From NCBI GenBank assembly GCA_021838445.1, contig JAKCDU010000011.1:1-64000 (forward strand): a stretch of DNA of 64,000 nt, written 5' to 3'. The notes beneath the pieces were generated by a model that worked only from the letters and a program-made list of their open reading frames with translations, was not told where the DNA came from and ran no database searches. The stretch is from Actinomycetes bacterium. GTDB lineage: Bacteria > Actinomycetota > Acidimicrobiia > Acidimicrobiales > Palsa-688. Made by a program: the position numbers and the translations under genes. Shown here piece by piece: positions 51,762 through 60,950 of the stretch (position 1 is the first letter of the stretch; each line of letters opens with the position of its first letter).

Positions 51762-52481
51762 GTGACTGCCGCGCCGGTCTCCGTCATCCGACGCGGTCGC
51801 GAACGGGCCCGCTTCGCACCGTGGAGGGGGGACCGGGCCACGGCGCTGCTCACCGCCGCGCCGGAGGCCCCCCTGCTCTCCGTGGAATTCGTCGGTCACT
51901 GCCTGGAGACCCTGGCCGGACAGGGGTTCCACCGGGTGCGCACCGCGGCGCTGTCGCCGCTGGAGCAGTCCGGTTTCCTGGCCGCCGGGTTCGGCGTGGA
52001 CGAAGAGCTGTGCCTTCTCGCCGTCGATCTCAACGCCGGCCTGGAGCCGCTCGGCGAAGGGGTACGGCTGGCTCCGGCCCGGCGCTGGCGACGCTCGGAA
52101 GTGCTGAAAGTGGACGCCGCGGCCTTCGACGAGTACTGGCGTTTCGACCGTCTGGCCCTCGAAGACGCCCTGCTCGCCACCCCAGAGGTGCGCTTCCGGG
52201 TGGCCGCCCCCGCGCTGGCCCGCGTGCAGGGATACGCCATCAGCGGGCGCGCCGGGCGGCGCGGATACGTACAGCGCCTGGCCGTCCATCCCGGCGCTCA
52301 GGGTCACGGCACGGGAAGGAGACTCCTGCTCGACGGCCTGTGGTGGATGGCCGCGTCGGGGGTGACCCGGGCCTACGTCAACACCCAGAGCAGCAACGGG
52401 AACGCCCTTCGTCTTTACCGGTCGGTGGGCTTCGCTGACGAGGAAGTCGGGCTGTCTGTGCTGTCGGCGGACCTCGGATGA
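51762..52481 (+). CDS. GNAT family N-acetyltransferase
   Basis: This 239-residue protein carries the acetyl-CoA motif RLAVHPGAQGHGTGRRLLLDGL (split, about 170-191) and NALRLYRSVGF near the end, as in RimI-type GNATs. The N-terminal half also resembles a degenerate GNAT fold. The substrate is unknown. GTG 51762 is divergent from pilT. Its TGA overlaps the start of the next gene (ATGA). Confidence 0.82.
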   Translation: MTAAPVSVIRRGRERARFAPWRGDRATALLTAAPEAPLLSVEFVGHCLETLAGQGFHRVRTAALSPLEQSGFLAAGFGVDEELCLLAVDLNAGLEPLGEGVRLAPARRWRRSEVLKVDAAAFDEYWRFDRLALEDALLATPEVRFRVAAPALARVQGYAISGRAGRRGYVQRLAVHPGAQGHGTGRRLLLDGLWWMAASGVTRAYVNTQSSNGNALRLYRSVGFADEEVGLSVLSADLG

Positions 52482-54916
52482 CGAACGAGCGGGCGGGCTC
52501 GGCGCGGGAAGGATCGAACCCTTCGGTGCCGATTTCGGGGACCTCCGGGGTTGCCCCCTTTTCGGTCCTCGCCGCTCTTTCGGCTATGTCGGGTCGGGTG
52601 GCTCGGGCGGGCCGGGCGGGCCGGGTCGCCGCCAGGGTCAGCGCGGTGCTGGCTGTGCTGGCCGTGCTCGTGGGCCTCACCGCCGGGAGCCCGGCGGCAG
52701 TGGCGGGGGAGAGCTCGGCGTCCGGTGCGGCGGGCAGCGCGGGGTCGGTCTCGGCGGGCGGTGGGTCCGGTGGGTCCGGCTCGTCGTCGGTCACCCTGGT
52801 CGGCCAGAGCCCCTGGGTGGTCGGGACAGGTCCCTACAACTTCCATCTGCAGCTCCCCGGCGCCGTCCCCGGGGCCCGCCTCGAGGTTCGGATATTCGAC
52901 CAGATGACCACCCGGACCGGTTTCCAGGCGGCCGCCGGCGGTCACATCTACGACCGCTACTTCTATGACGTCGTGCTGCCGGTGAGCTCCCTTTCGGTCG
53001 ACGCCCAGGGCGGCTACGACGTGGTCCTGCCGGTCAACCAGGCGGCGGCGGCCGGCAACCCCTTCCGGTCCCCCGTCTACATCACCGGGACGGGCGTCTA
53101 CCCGGTGCAGTTCACCGTGTTCGACCAGAACGGCGCCAACCCCGGCTCCCCACTGGTGAGCTTCATCACCTTCGTCCAGCAGTCGGTATCGGCGGGCCAG
53201 ATCACCCCCATCTCCGCGGCTCTGGTCATCCCCGTTGCCACGACGCCGACCGTCGGGCCGGGGTCGTCCATCGGAGCGCCGAGCCCGTCGGAGGTGACGA
53301 GACTGTCCGACCTGGCCGCCGTCCTGCGTGACGATCCGTCGGTGCCGGCCACGCTCCAGGTCAGTCCGCTCACCATCGACCAGTTGGCGGCCAGCAACAC
53401 CTCATCGGCCCGCCAGGCGTTGGCCGCACTCTCCACCGCCGGCCATAGCGGTAACTATGAAATTCTGCCGTCCACGTACGCCCCGGTAGCACTCGAGGAC
53501 TTGTCATCGGCGGCCCTTCAGGGCGAGGTCGACCAGCAGCTGGCCGTCGGTTCGCAGACCCTTGCGGCGTCGTTCGGCACGGCGCCGGGGACCTCCACCT
53601 GGCTGGTCAACGGCCCCCTCGACGCGGCCACCTTCGCCCAACTGGTCGCCCACCACGCCACCCGGGTGATGACTCCCGAAGCCGACCTGACGGCGCTGTC
53701 CAACCCCGGACAGATCACCTTCGCCTGGCCCACCGTGTTGAGCAGCGACGGTCAGGCGGTGCAGTCGGTCGCCGCCGACTCCGGCCTGAGCGCGGACTTC
53801 ACCCGCACCACTTCGCCGGTCCTGGGCGCCAACGAGCTTCTGGCCGAACTGGCCATGATCTACAGCGAAGCCCCGAATGCGGTGCCCCACCGGGGGGTGG
53901 CCATCGTGGCGCCGGCGTCGTGGAGCGCCTCCCCGGTGTTCGTCCAGACCCTGCTCGAGGGACTCCACGGCGACCCGCTGGTGACCGCCACCACCGCCAC
54001 CGGGCTGTTCACCTCCATCGGCAGCCCGCAGGGCTACCGCGGCTTGGCTCACCCCCAGCAGAGCACCCCAGAGCCCTTCTTGGAGGCCAACGCCCGGACC
54101 ATAGAGAGGGACCGGACGGCCATCGCCAACCTCGGGCACGTGTTCGCCGGGGAGCGGACCCTGTCCGAGAACCTCCAGAAGCGGCTCCTGCTGGCCGAGT
54201 CCCCCGATCTCACCGCCGGTCAGAGGCAGTCCATCCTGGCGGTGATCGGGCAGGCCACGGCCAAGGTCTACACCGCCGCCACCCTGCCCCCGGCCACGTC
54301 CATCACCCTCACCGCCACAAGGAGCCAGCTTCCGGTGACGGTCCTGACCCAGGCCAGCAGCCACCCCTACATCGAGGTGGTGATGCAGAGCCCACACCTG
54401 GCCTTCCGACCGTTTCAGCCGCCCAACGGGACTTGCGGGGTGATCAATGAGAGCACCGAAGTCTGCACTTTGACCCTCATGAGCCAGAACACCACGTTGA
54501 AGGTGCCCGTCGAGACCCGCTCATCGGGGGTGTTTCCGCTGTATGTATCGCTGCTGCCGCCGGGTACCCCCTACAACAGCAGCGACAACCTGCTCGTCAC
54601 CCGCAAGGACACCATCCGCAGCACCGCCGTGTCGGGGGTGGCGCTGATCCTCATCGGCGTGGCCGGCCTGGCCCTGATCTTCTGGTGGGGCCGGGACCTG
54701 CGTCGGGGACGGCGTCCCAAGGGGATGGTCCCCGCCCCCGAGGCGGCCGACGCCGATGACGTGGTCACCGCCGGCGATCCCCTCCTCGACGCCTTCTTCG
54801 ATCTGCCCCCACCTGGCGCCGAAACGCGAGCCATGTCACCATCGCCGATCCCCGGCGGTCCAAGCCCTACCACCCACCTGAACGGCCGCGGTCGCGGCCG
54901 GGAGACGAGGAGATAA
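52478..54916 (+). CDS. DUF6049-type secreted, membrane-anchored protein (Rv3909-like)
   Basis: This 812-residue protein has a signal segment (ARVSAVLAVLAVLVGLTAG, about residues 50-68), a large extracytoplasmic region with beta-rich and alpha/beta parts, and one C-terminal membrane helix (VALILIGVAGLALIFWWG) followed by a basic cytoplasmic tail. Position between the GNAT gene and the kinase matches mycobacterial Rv3909, whose function is not established; an envelope role is likely. ATG 52478 overlaps the previous stop. ATG 52586 would place the signal peptide nearer the start and is equally possible. Confidence 0.78.
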   Translation: MTNERAGSAREGSNPSVPISGTSGVAPFSVLAALSAMSGRVARAGRAGRVAARVSAVLAVLAVLVGLTAGSPAAVAGESSASGAAGSAGSVSAGGGSGGSGSSSVTLVGQSPWVVGTGPYNFHLQLPGAVPGARLEVRIFDQMTTRTGFQAAAGGHIYDRYFYDVVLPVSSLSVDAQGGYDVVLPVNQAAAAGNPFRSPVYITGTGVYPVQFTVFDQNGANPGSPLVSFITFVQQSVSAGQITPISAALVIPVATTPTVGPGSSIGAPSPSEVTRLSDLAAVLRDDPSVPATLQVSPLTIDQLAASNTSSARQALAALSTAGHSGNYEILPSTYAPVALEDLSSAALQGEVDQQLAVGSQTLAASFGTAPGTSTWLVNGPLDAATFAQLVAHHATRVMTPEADLTALSNPGQITFAWPTVLSSDGQAVQSVAADSGLSADFTRTTSPVLGANELLAELAMIYSEAPNAVPHRGVAIVAPASWSASPVFVQTLLEGLHGDPLVTATTATGLFTSIGSPQGYRGLAHPQQSTPEPFLEANARTIERDRTAIANLGHVFAGERTLSENLQKRLLLAESPDLTAGQRQSILAVIGQATAKVYTAATLPPATSITLTATRSQLPVTVLTQASSHPYIEVVMQSPHLAFRPFQPPNGTCGVINESTEVCTLTLMSQNTTLKVPVETRSSGVFPLYVSLLPPGTPYNSSDNLLVTRKDTIRSTAVSGVALILIGVAGLALIFWWGRDLRRGRRPKGMVPAPEAADADDVVTAGDPLLDAFFDLPPPGAETRAMSPSPIPGGPSPTTHLNGRGRGRETRR

Positions 54917-55759
54917 GTGTCAGGCATCCGTGTAGTGACCGACAGTGCCTGCGACCTGTTGGACCAGACCCTCACCGAGCTTCACATCGGCCTGGTCCCG
55001 TTGCGCATCAGGTTCGGTGACGAGGAGCTGATCGACCGGGACGAGCTGTCGACCAAGCAGTTCTGGGCCCGCTGCGCCGACAGCCCCGTCCTGCCCGCCA
55101 CCGCCGCCCCCTCCCCCGGCCAGTTCCAGGCCGCCTTCGAGGCCATGGCCGACGACGGGGCCGACGGGGTCGTCTGCGTCAATCTCTCGTCGAAGATGTC
55201 GGCCACCATCGAGTCGGCCCGCCAGGCGGCCCGGGCCATGGAGGGACGTTTCCCGGTGCGGGTGGTGGACTCCCGGTCGGTCACCCTCGGTCTCGGTCTG
55301 GTCGTCACCGAGGCGGCTGGTGCGGCGGCGGCCGGCGCTTCCCTCGACGAGGTGGAGGCGGTCGCCGAACGGGCCGCCGGGCGCATGAAGCTGTACGGGG
55401 CCATCGACACCCTGGAGAACCTGAAGAAGGGCGGGCGGATCGGAGGGGCGAGGGCGCTGCTCGGTTCGATGTTGTCCATCAAGCCGGTGATCGAGGTGCG
55501 TGACGGGGTGGTCGAGGAGGAGTCCAAGCAGCGGACCCGCAGCCGCTCACTGCGCTACCTGGCCGATAAGGCCAGGGCCGCCGGCCCGGTGTCGCGTTTG
55601 GCGGTGTTCTCGGCCGACGCCCCCGACCTCGGCGAGTTCCTGACCCTTCTCGAAGGGGTGGAGCCCACGGAGGGCTCGACGCTGTTCGGCGACGTCGGGC
55701 CGGTGATCGGGACCCACGCCGGGCGGGGCGCCATCGGGGTGGCCTGGATACCGGTGTGA
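54917..55759 (+). CDS. DegV family fatty acid-binding protein
   Basis: This 280-residue DegV protein has VVTDSACDL (about residues 6-14), TAAPSPGQFQAAFE, NLSSKMSATIESA, VDSRSVTLGLG and TLENLKKGGRIGGARALLGSMLSIKP. The family binds fatty acids in the cytoplasm, in some bacteria with the FakA kinase for lipid incorporation. No fakA is nearby. GTG 54917 abuts the preceding stop, with GAGACGAGGAG upstream. Confidence 0.92.
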   Translation: MSGIRVVTDSACDLLDQTLTELHIGLVPLRIRFGDEELIDRDELSTKQFWARCADSPVLPATAAPSPGQFQAAFEAMADDGADGVVCVNLSSKMSATIESARQAARAMEGRFPVRVVDSRSVTLGLGLVVTEAAGAAAAGASLDEVEAVAERAAGRMKLYGAIDTLENLKKGGRIGGARALLGSMLSIKPVIEVRDGVVEEESKQRTRSRSLRYLADKARAAGPVSRLAVFSADAPDLGEFLTLLEGVEPTEGSTLFGDVGPVIGTHAGRGAIGVAWIPV

Positions 55760-55811
55760 CACCCGCCTGAGAGCCACGCGATGAGGATGGGGCGTCCCAC
55801 AGGGGTAGCCT

Positions 55812-57992
55812 TTGGACAACGTGGCCGGGTTTGACCAAACCATCCAGCCGCCGGGTGTCGGACGGATCCTGGCCGGTAGGTACCGTCTCGTGGCGCCCAT
55901 CGCCCGCGGTGGTATGGCGGAGGTGTGGGAGGCCCATGACGAGGTCCTCTCGCGCCCGGTGGCGGTCAAGATCCTGCAGTCCCACCTGGCTGTCGACGGG
56001 GTATTCCTGGAGCGCTTCCGACGCGAGGCGGTGACCGCCGCCCGCTTGGCCCATCCGGGCATCGTCTCAACCTTCGACACCGGCGCCGACGCGGGGACGG
56101 CGTTCATCGTGATGGAGTTGGTGCGGGGGCGCAACCTCCGCCAGTGGCTCGACTCATTCGGCCGGATGGAGCCTTGGCAGGCCGTGGCCGTGGGCCGCCA
56201 GGTCGCCGACGCCCTCTCCTACGCCCACCAGGCGGGGCTGGTACACCGCGACATCAAGCCGGCCAACATCCTCCTCGTCGAGGACGAGTGGGGCGGCATG
56301 CGGGTCAAGGTCACCGACTTCGGTATCGCCAAGGCCGGTATGGAAGCGGGGGCCGATCTCACCCGCACCGGTATGGTGCTCGGCACCCCCAAGTACCTGA
56401 GCCCGGAACAGATCCGCGGCGCCGACCCCGACGCTCGGGCCGACCTGTACTCGCTCGGGGTGGTCATGTACGAGATGCTGGTCGGCTCCCCTCCCTACGT
56501 GGGCGAGACCGACATGGCCACCGCTCTGGCCCACCTGGGCGACAAGGTACCCAAGCCGTCGGCGTCGGTGCGCGGCATCCCGAGCGGCCTGGACCGGGTG
56601 GTCTGCGACCTTCTGGCCAAAAGCCCCGACCGGCGGGTCTCCTCGGGGATGGAGTTGCGCCGCCGCCTCGACGGGCTGGGTCCCCTCGGCCCTCCCGGTG
56701 GTGGCCGGACCGGCGCCAAATCGGCGCGCCGGCGCAGTGAGGGCCGACTGCGGGGTCCTGTCCCTTATCCGGCCGGCCCGGTTCCCCCCGCCGGGTCGCC
56801 GCCCGATGGCCCTCCGCCCGGGAGCCCGGCACCGTTCCGGGCGCCCACCGGGGAACCCGTCATTCCTCGACTCGGCACCCCCGGCGCCTGGCCCACCTCC
56901 GGCCGCGAGGTCCCCCCCGGGACCCGCCCGGGGGCCCGCGAGATCGACCTCACCGCCACCGCAGCCCTGCCCGGCCTGATCCTCCGGCCCGGGGCCAGTG
57001 AGCCGACCACCGCCCTGGCCGGCCCCGAGCCGGCGGGCACCGCCCAACCCCATGTGTTCGCCGCCGTGCCGCCCCCCCCACCACCGCCCGGGCGGCCGGG
57101 GTGGAGCGGACCGACCTCGTCGGGTAGCGCCGGCACCGATCCCACCGGCGTCGATGTCACCTCCTTCGATGTCACCTCCTTCGATGTCACCACGGTCGGG
57201 CTCGCCGCAGCCGGATCCACCACCCTCGTCGGCCCCTCCCCCCGGGTCGGGACCGACCCCACAATCGGGCCTGTCCCGGGGGGATCGGTCCCGCTGGGCG
57301 GCGCCGCCGGCGGCGCGGTTCCGGTCGGGGCGGCCGCCCCGTCGATCGCGGCCCCGACCGGCGATGGCTCGACCGACCAGTTCGGCGTGACCGCCCCGGC
57401 CCCGGCCCGCCCGGCCCGGCGAGCCGAGCGCAACGTGGGGTTGGTGGTCCTCGGCCTGGTGGCGCTCGGAGCCATCATCGCCGCCGGGCTGGTCCTGGCC
57501 CGCGGAAGCCAACATCACGCCGGCACCGCCGGGACGGGCAGCGCGCTGCCCGGCTCCTCTGTGCGGGTGACCGCGGCGTCGGTCTATCTCCCGGTCCTGC
57601 ACCACACCCTGGACAACTCCGCCCAGGCCGGCCTGGCCATCGACGGCAACCCGGCCACCGCGTGGTCGACCGACCAGTACCGCACCAGGGCCTTCGGCAA
57701 CCTGTACCCCGGTATCGGTCTGGTCGTCCACCTGTCGGGATCGGCGGCTCTGCACTCGCTGCAGGTCACCTCACCCACATCCGGGTGGTCGGCTTCGGTG
57801 TACGTGTCGGCGACCGACGTACCCACCGGCCAGCCGGTGAGCTCCTGGGGGACACCCGCCGACTCCCACAGCTCCATCCAGGGCAACGCCACCTTCGACC
57901 TGAATGGTCGCACCGGCCGCTACATCCTGGTGTGGATCACCTACCTGGGCACCGACCGCACCGCCCAGATCGCCGAGCTGAAAGTCAGCTGA
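55812..57992 (+). CDS. Ser/Thr protein kinase with extracytoplasmic discoidin-like domain
   Basis: This 726-residue protein has a PknB-type kinase domain (about 20-290) that keeps the Gly-rich loop (ARGGMAEVW), the VAVKIL lysine, VHRDIKPANILL and DFGIAKA, so it should be active. A Pro/Ser/Thr linker (about 300-530) with a VTSFD repeat from tandem 15-bp units (57152-57190) follows, then a membrane helix (LVVLGLVALGAIIAAGLVL) and a C-terminal beta domain. That domain begins VYLPVLHHTLDNSAQAGL and contains DGNPATAWSTD, as in the C-terminus of mycobacterial Rv3910. Unlike Rv3910 there is no fused MurJ part. The start is TTG 55812. Confidence 0.9.
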   Translation: MDNVAGFDQTIQPPGVGRILAGRYRLVAPIARGGMAEVWEAHDEVLSRPVAVKILQSHLAVDGVFLERFRREAVTAARLAHPGIVSTFDTGADAGTAFIVMELVRGRNLRQWLDSFGRMEPWQAVAVGRQVADALSYAHQAGLVHRDIKPANILLVEDEWGGMRVKVTDFGIAKAGMEAGADLTRTGMVLGTPKYLSPEQIRGADPDARADLYSLGVVMYEMLVGSPPYVGETDMATALAHLGDKVPKPSASVRGIPSGLDRVVCDLLAKSPDRRVSSGMELRRRLDGLGPLGPPGGGRTGAKSARRRSEGRLRGPVPYPAGPVPPAGSPPDGPPPGSPAPFRAPTGEPVIPRLGTPGAWPTSGREVPPGTRPGAREIDLTATAALPGLILRPGASEPTTALAGPEPAGTAQPHVFAAVPPPPPPPGRPGWSGPTSSGSAGTDPTGVDVTSFDVTSFDVTTVGLAAAGSTTLVGPSPRVGTDPTIGPVPGGSVPLGGAAGGAVPVGAAAPSIAAPTGDGSTDQFGVTAPAPARPARRAERNVGLVVLGLVALGAIIAAGLVLARGSQHHAGTAGTGSALPGSSVRVTAASVYLPVLHHTLDNSAQAGLAIDGNPATAWSTDQYRTRAFGNLYPGIGLVVHLSGSAALHSLQVTSPTSGWSASVYVSATDVPTGQPVSSWGTPADSHSSIQGNATFDLNGRTGRYILVWITYLGTDRTAQIAELKVS

Positions 57993-58137
57993 CCGGCCCC
58001 CGCCCTGTCGACGAGGCGAGGACGAGGGCCACCGCGGGCCCCGACCCGTGTCGGCCTTCCCGGCTCGCCGACGAGGGCAGCGTCCCCCCCGCCGCTACCC
58101 TAGGAGCGGGAGGTCACCAGCTGGGTAGGCTCTGCCC

Positions 58138-58464
58138 ATGACATCTCCGTCGCCGGGTCCGTCGGGAAGTGACTGGCCGGCCGAAGTCGCTGCCCGGATC
58201 GACTCGTTGGTGGGCACCGTCAGGGACAAGACCACCGTGCCGGCCACCACAGCCGCCCGGGGGGTGGTCTACGGGCTGATCGCCGGGGTGCTCGGGGCGG
58301 CTATCGGCATCCTCATGGTGGTGGCCGTGGTCCGACTCCTCGACGTGTACCTGCCCTTCCAGCCCCGCGGCCGGCGGGTCTGGGTGGTCGACGCGGGGGC
58401 CTCGGCAATATTCCTGGGTCTCGGGGCGTTTCTCTGGCGCAGGAGGCGTCCTCGCGCCAACTGA
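58138..58464 (+). CDS. Small two-helix membrane protein (unknown)
   Basis: This 108-residue protein has a short N-terminal tail, a first helix (GVVYGLIAGVLGAAIGILMVVAVV), a basic loop (PRGRRVWV) and a second helix (GASAIFLGLGAFLW), ending RRRRPRAN. I do not recognise a family. It lies between the kinase and trxB. A TAGGCT element at 58126-58131 ends 6 bp before the ATG, so the transcript may be leaderless. Confidence 0.72.
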   Translation: MTSPSPGPSGSDWPAEVAARIDSLVGTVRDKTTVPATTAARGVVYGLIAGVLGAAIGILMVVAVVRLLDVYLPFQPRGRRVWVVDAGASAIFLGLGAFLWRRRRPRAN

Positions 58465-58494
58465 AACGACCAGACAAGGGATGGGCAAGAAACC

Positions 58495-59466
58495 ATGAGT
58501 GAAGACGGTGTTCGGGACATATTGATAATCGGGTCCGGACCGTCGGGTCTGACCGCGGCCATCTACACGGCCCGCGCCAACCTGGCGCCGCTGGTCATCG
58601 AGGGCCAGCCGTCGTCGACGAGCGACCAGCCCGGCGGCCAGTTGATGCTGACCACCGACATCGAGAACTTCCCCGGATTCATCGAGGGGCTGGCCGGGCC
58701 GGAGCTGATGGGCAACATGAGAGCCCAGGCCGCCCGCTTCGGCGCCGAGTTCCTCACCACCAAGGTCGACCGGGTCGACTTCAGCTCCTCGCCGTTGAAG
58801 GTCTGGGCGCCCGATCCCTCCACCGGGGAGCCGGTGGAGCACCGGGCCCGGGCGGTGATCGTCTCTACCGGGGCCCGCAGCTTGATGCTGGGCCTCCCCG
58901 CTGAGGAGCGCCTGCTCAGCCGGGGTGTATCCACCTGCGCCACTTGCGACGGCTTCTTCTTCAGGGGCCAGGACATCGCCGTCATCGGCGGCGGGGACTC
59001 CGCCCTCGAGGAGGCCATGTTCCTGACCAAGTTCGGCGAGACGGTCACCGTGATCCACCGCCGCAAGGAGTTGAGGGCCAGCAAGATCATGCAGGACCGG
59101 GCCTTCAAGAACCCCAAGATCAAGTTCGTGTGGGACAGCACGGTCACCGACATCATCGGCGACACCAAGGTGGAGGCCCTGCAGCTGCGCAACCTGGTGA
59201 CCGGCGAGGAGTCACGCCTGGCGGTGAGCGGCGTGTTCGTCGCCATCGGCCACGTGCCCAACACCTCGCTGTTCGAGGGTTGGCTGGACATGGACGCCAA
59301 CGGCTACCTGGTCACTGCCCTCGGCTCGACGGCCACCAACGTGGAGGGCGTCTTCGCCGCCGGCGACGTCCAGGACCACACCTACCGCCAGGCCATCACG
59401 GCGGCGGGCAGCGGCTGCATGGCGGCCATCGACGCCGAACGCTGGCTGGAGGCCTTGGCCAGCTGA
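58495..59466 (+). CDS. trxB: Thioredoxin-disulfide reductase
   Basis: This 323-residue FAD/NADPH enzyme has IIGSGPSGLTAAIYTARA (FAD), the redox pair CATCDG, GGGDSALEEAMFL (NADPH) and the C-terminal GVFAAGDVQDHTYRQAITAAGSG (split). It reduces TrxA. It is followed by trxA after 125 bp, the usual actinobacterial pair. Confidence 0.97.
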   Translation: MSEDGVRDILIIGSGPSGLTAAIYTARANLAPLVIEGQPSSTSDQPGGQLMLTTDIENFPGFIEGLAGPELMGNMRAQAARFGAEFLTTKVDRVDFSSSPLKVWAPDPSTGEPVEHRARAVIVSTGARSLMLGLPAEERLLSRGVSTCATCDGFFFRGQDIAVIGGGDSALEEAMFLTKFGETVTVIHRRKELRASKIMQDRAFKNPKIKFVWDSTVTDIIGDTKVEALQLRNLVTGEESRLAVSGVFVAIGHVPNTSLFEGWLDMDANGYLVTALGSTATNVEGVFAAGDVQDHTYRQAITAAGSGCMAAIDAERWLEALAS

Positions 59467-59591
59467 TCCAGTCGTTCCCGCTCCCCGGCGTCGTCGAGGC
59501 CGAGCTGGGGAATGGGCCGTGGGTGGGCGGTGTTCTTATGCACAGGCCCCGGGATGGTCCCACGGGTCGAAGCGAATCTAGAAAAAAGGCG

Positions 59592-59921
59592 ATGCCAGTG
59601 GCGCAAGAGTTGACTCTCACCGATCAGACCTTCGATGAGGAGATCCAAGCGGCCAGCGAGCCGGTCCTGGTGGATTTCTGGGCGGAATGGTGCGGCCCGT
59701 GCAAGATGGTAGCCCCCATCCTCGACGAGATCGCAGACGAGCAGGCCGGCAAGTTGAAGCTCGGCAAGATCAACATCGACGACAACCTCGAGCTGGCTCG
59801 GCGGTTCGACGTGATGAGTATCCCCACCATGATCCTCTTCAAGGACGGGGAACCGCAGCTCCGCATCGTTGGAGCCAAGGGCAAGGGCCAGCTGCTCCAA
59901 GAGCTTCACCCTTACCTCTAG
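59592..59921 (+). CDS. trxA: Thioredoxin
   Basis: This 109-residue thioredoxin has the active site WAEWCGPCKMVAP, FDVMSIPTMILFKDG with the cis-proline, and VGAKGKGQLLQEL. ATG 59592 is preceded by AAAAAAGGCG. The long frame upstream is a shadow of trxB. It reduces cytoplasmic disulfides using electrons from TrxB. Confidence 0.96.
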   Translation: MPVAQELTLTDQTFDEEIQAASEPVLVDFWAEWCGPCKMVAPILDEIADEQAGKLKLGKINIDDNLELARRFDVMSIPTMILFKDGEPQLRIVGAKGKGQLLQELHPYL

Positions 59922-59927
59922 TCGGCG

Positions 59928-59960
59928 ATATCCACAGGTTTAGACACAGTCTGTGGATGA
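59928..59960. promoter_or_regulatory. Inverted pair of DnaA-box-like sites between trxA and parB
   Basis: ATATCCACA (59928-59936) and TGTGGATGA (59952-59960) each differ from TTATCCACA or its complement at one base and face each other across 15 bp. They may be accessory DnaA sites or a small hairpin (ATCCACAG / CTGTGGAT). Confidence 0.45.
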
Positions 59961-59968
59961 GATAGACC

Positions 59969-60003
59969 CGAAGGACCCTTAGCTATTGCTTAAGGGTCCT
60001 TCG
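59969..60003. terminator. Intrinsic terminator between convergent trxA and parB
   Basis: CGAAGGACCCTTA (59969-59981), 9-nt loop, TAAGGGTCCTTCG (59991-60003): a perfect 13-bp stem followed on the plus strand by TATTTGTG. This is the best canonical terminator in the window; it can also serve the parAB transcript from the other side. Confidence 0.85.
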
Positions 60004-60071
60004 TATTTGTGCGGAGATTTCTCGTATTCCCCGCCGGCTCGGTGGGTCCCGGCGCCGTTGGGGTGAGGCGC

Positions 60072-60950
60072 TCAGTCCTCGGGAGTCGGGTCGGTCATGG
60101 CCCGGTAGATCCGCTCCAGGTCCTCGAGTGAGGCGAACTCTATGGTCACCTTGCCCCGCTTGTTGCCCACCTCCACCTTCACCCGGGTGTCGAGATGGGA
60201 GGACAGCAGATCCTCCAGCTCCAGGATGCCGGGCGGCCGCAGTTTGGATTGGCGGACTGCTCGCTCGGTGGGGGCCCCACCGAGCGAGTTGCGGTCCTTG
60301 ATGGCATCCTCGACCGCCCTGACCGACATCTGCTCGGCCACGGCCCGGCGGGCCAACGACTCCTGGAAGGCCCGGTCAGGGGTGCCGAGCAGGGCTCGGG
60401 CGTGCCCGGCGCTCAACTGGCCTTCACTGACCAGCTTCTGCACCCCGGGCGGCAACTGGAACAAGCGCAGGGTGTTGGTGATCGACGCCCGGCTGCGACC
60501 CACGCGGGCCGACAGCTGCTCGTGGGTCAGACCGAAATCCTCGATCAGCTGCTGGTAGGCCCCCGCCTCCTCCAGGGGGTTGAGATCCTGGCGGTGCAGG
60601 TTCTCGATCAGGGCCTGCTCCACCCGCCCGAGGTCCGACACGCTACGCACGATGGCGGGGATGCTCTGCAGACCGGCCCGCTTGGCCGCCCGCCAGCGAC
60701 GCTCACCGGCTACCAACTCATAGCGGCCATCAGCGATCTCACGGACCAGGACCGGCTGGAGGATACCGACCTCCCTTATGGAGGCCGAAAGGGAGGCCAG
60801 GGATTCCTCGTCGAAGGTGGCCCGAGGCTGGTGTTGGTTGGGCTCTATGACCGACACCGGCACGTCCAGGAGGGCCGAGGTACGGTCCCCCATCACCTCG
60901 GTGGGTATGAGGGCGCCGAGACCCTTACCTAACCCGCTGCGGCGCGCCAC
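60072..60950 (-). CDS. parB: Chromosome partitioning protein ParB
   Basis: This 292-residue ParB starts with the ParA-interacting ARRSGLGKGLGALIP, followed by the CTP-binding N-domain (LVAGERRWRAAKRAGL; VRSVSDLGRVEQALIENLHR, split) and the helix-turn-helix region (EQLSARVGRSRASITNTLRL). It ends in a C-terminal dimerisation segment. It binds parS and spreads. GTG 60950 follows AAGGAGGTGAG and overlaps the parA end by 26 bp. Confidence 0.96.
   Translation of the reverse strand: MARRSGLGKGLGALIPTEVMGDRTSALLDVPVSVIEPNQHQPRATFDEESLASLSASIREVGILQPVLVREIADGRYELVAGERRWRAAKRAGLQSIPAIVRSVSDLGRVEQALIENLHRQDLNPLEEAGAYQQLIEDFGLTHEQLSARVGRSRASITNTLRLFQLPPGVQKLVSEGQLSAGHARALLGTPDRAFQESLARRAVAEQMSVRAVEDAIKDRNSLGGAPTERAVRQSKLRPPGILELEDLLSSHLDTRVKVEVGNKRGKVTIEFASLEDLERIYRAMTDPTPED

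Noticed and set aside
52478-52560. tRNA-like 3' end on the minus strand (GGTTCGATCC)
   Set aside because: The T-arm cannot form with a canonical loop, and no matching acceptor 5' strand is found 70-90 nt away. It is part of the start region of the DUF6049 gene.
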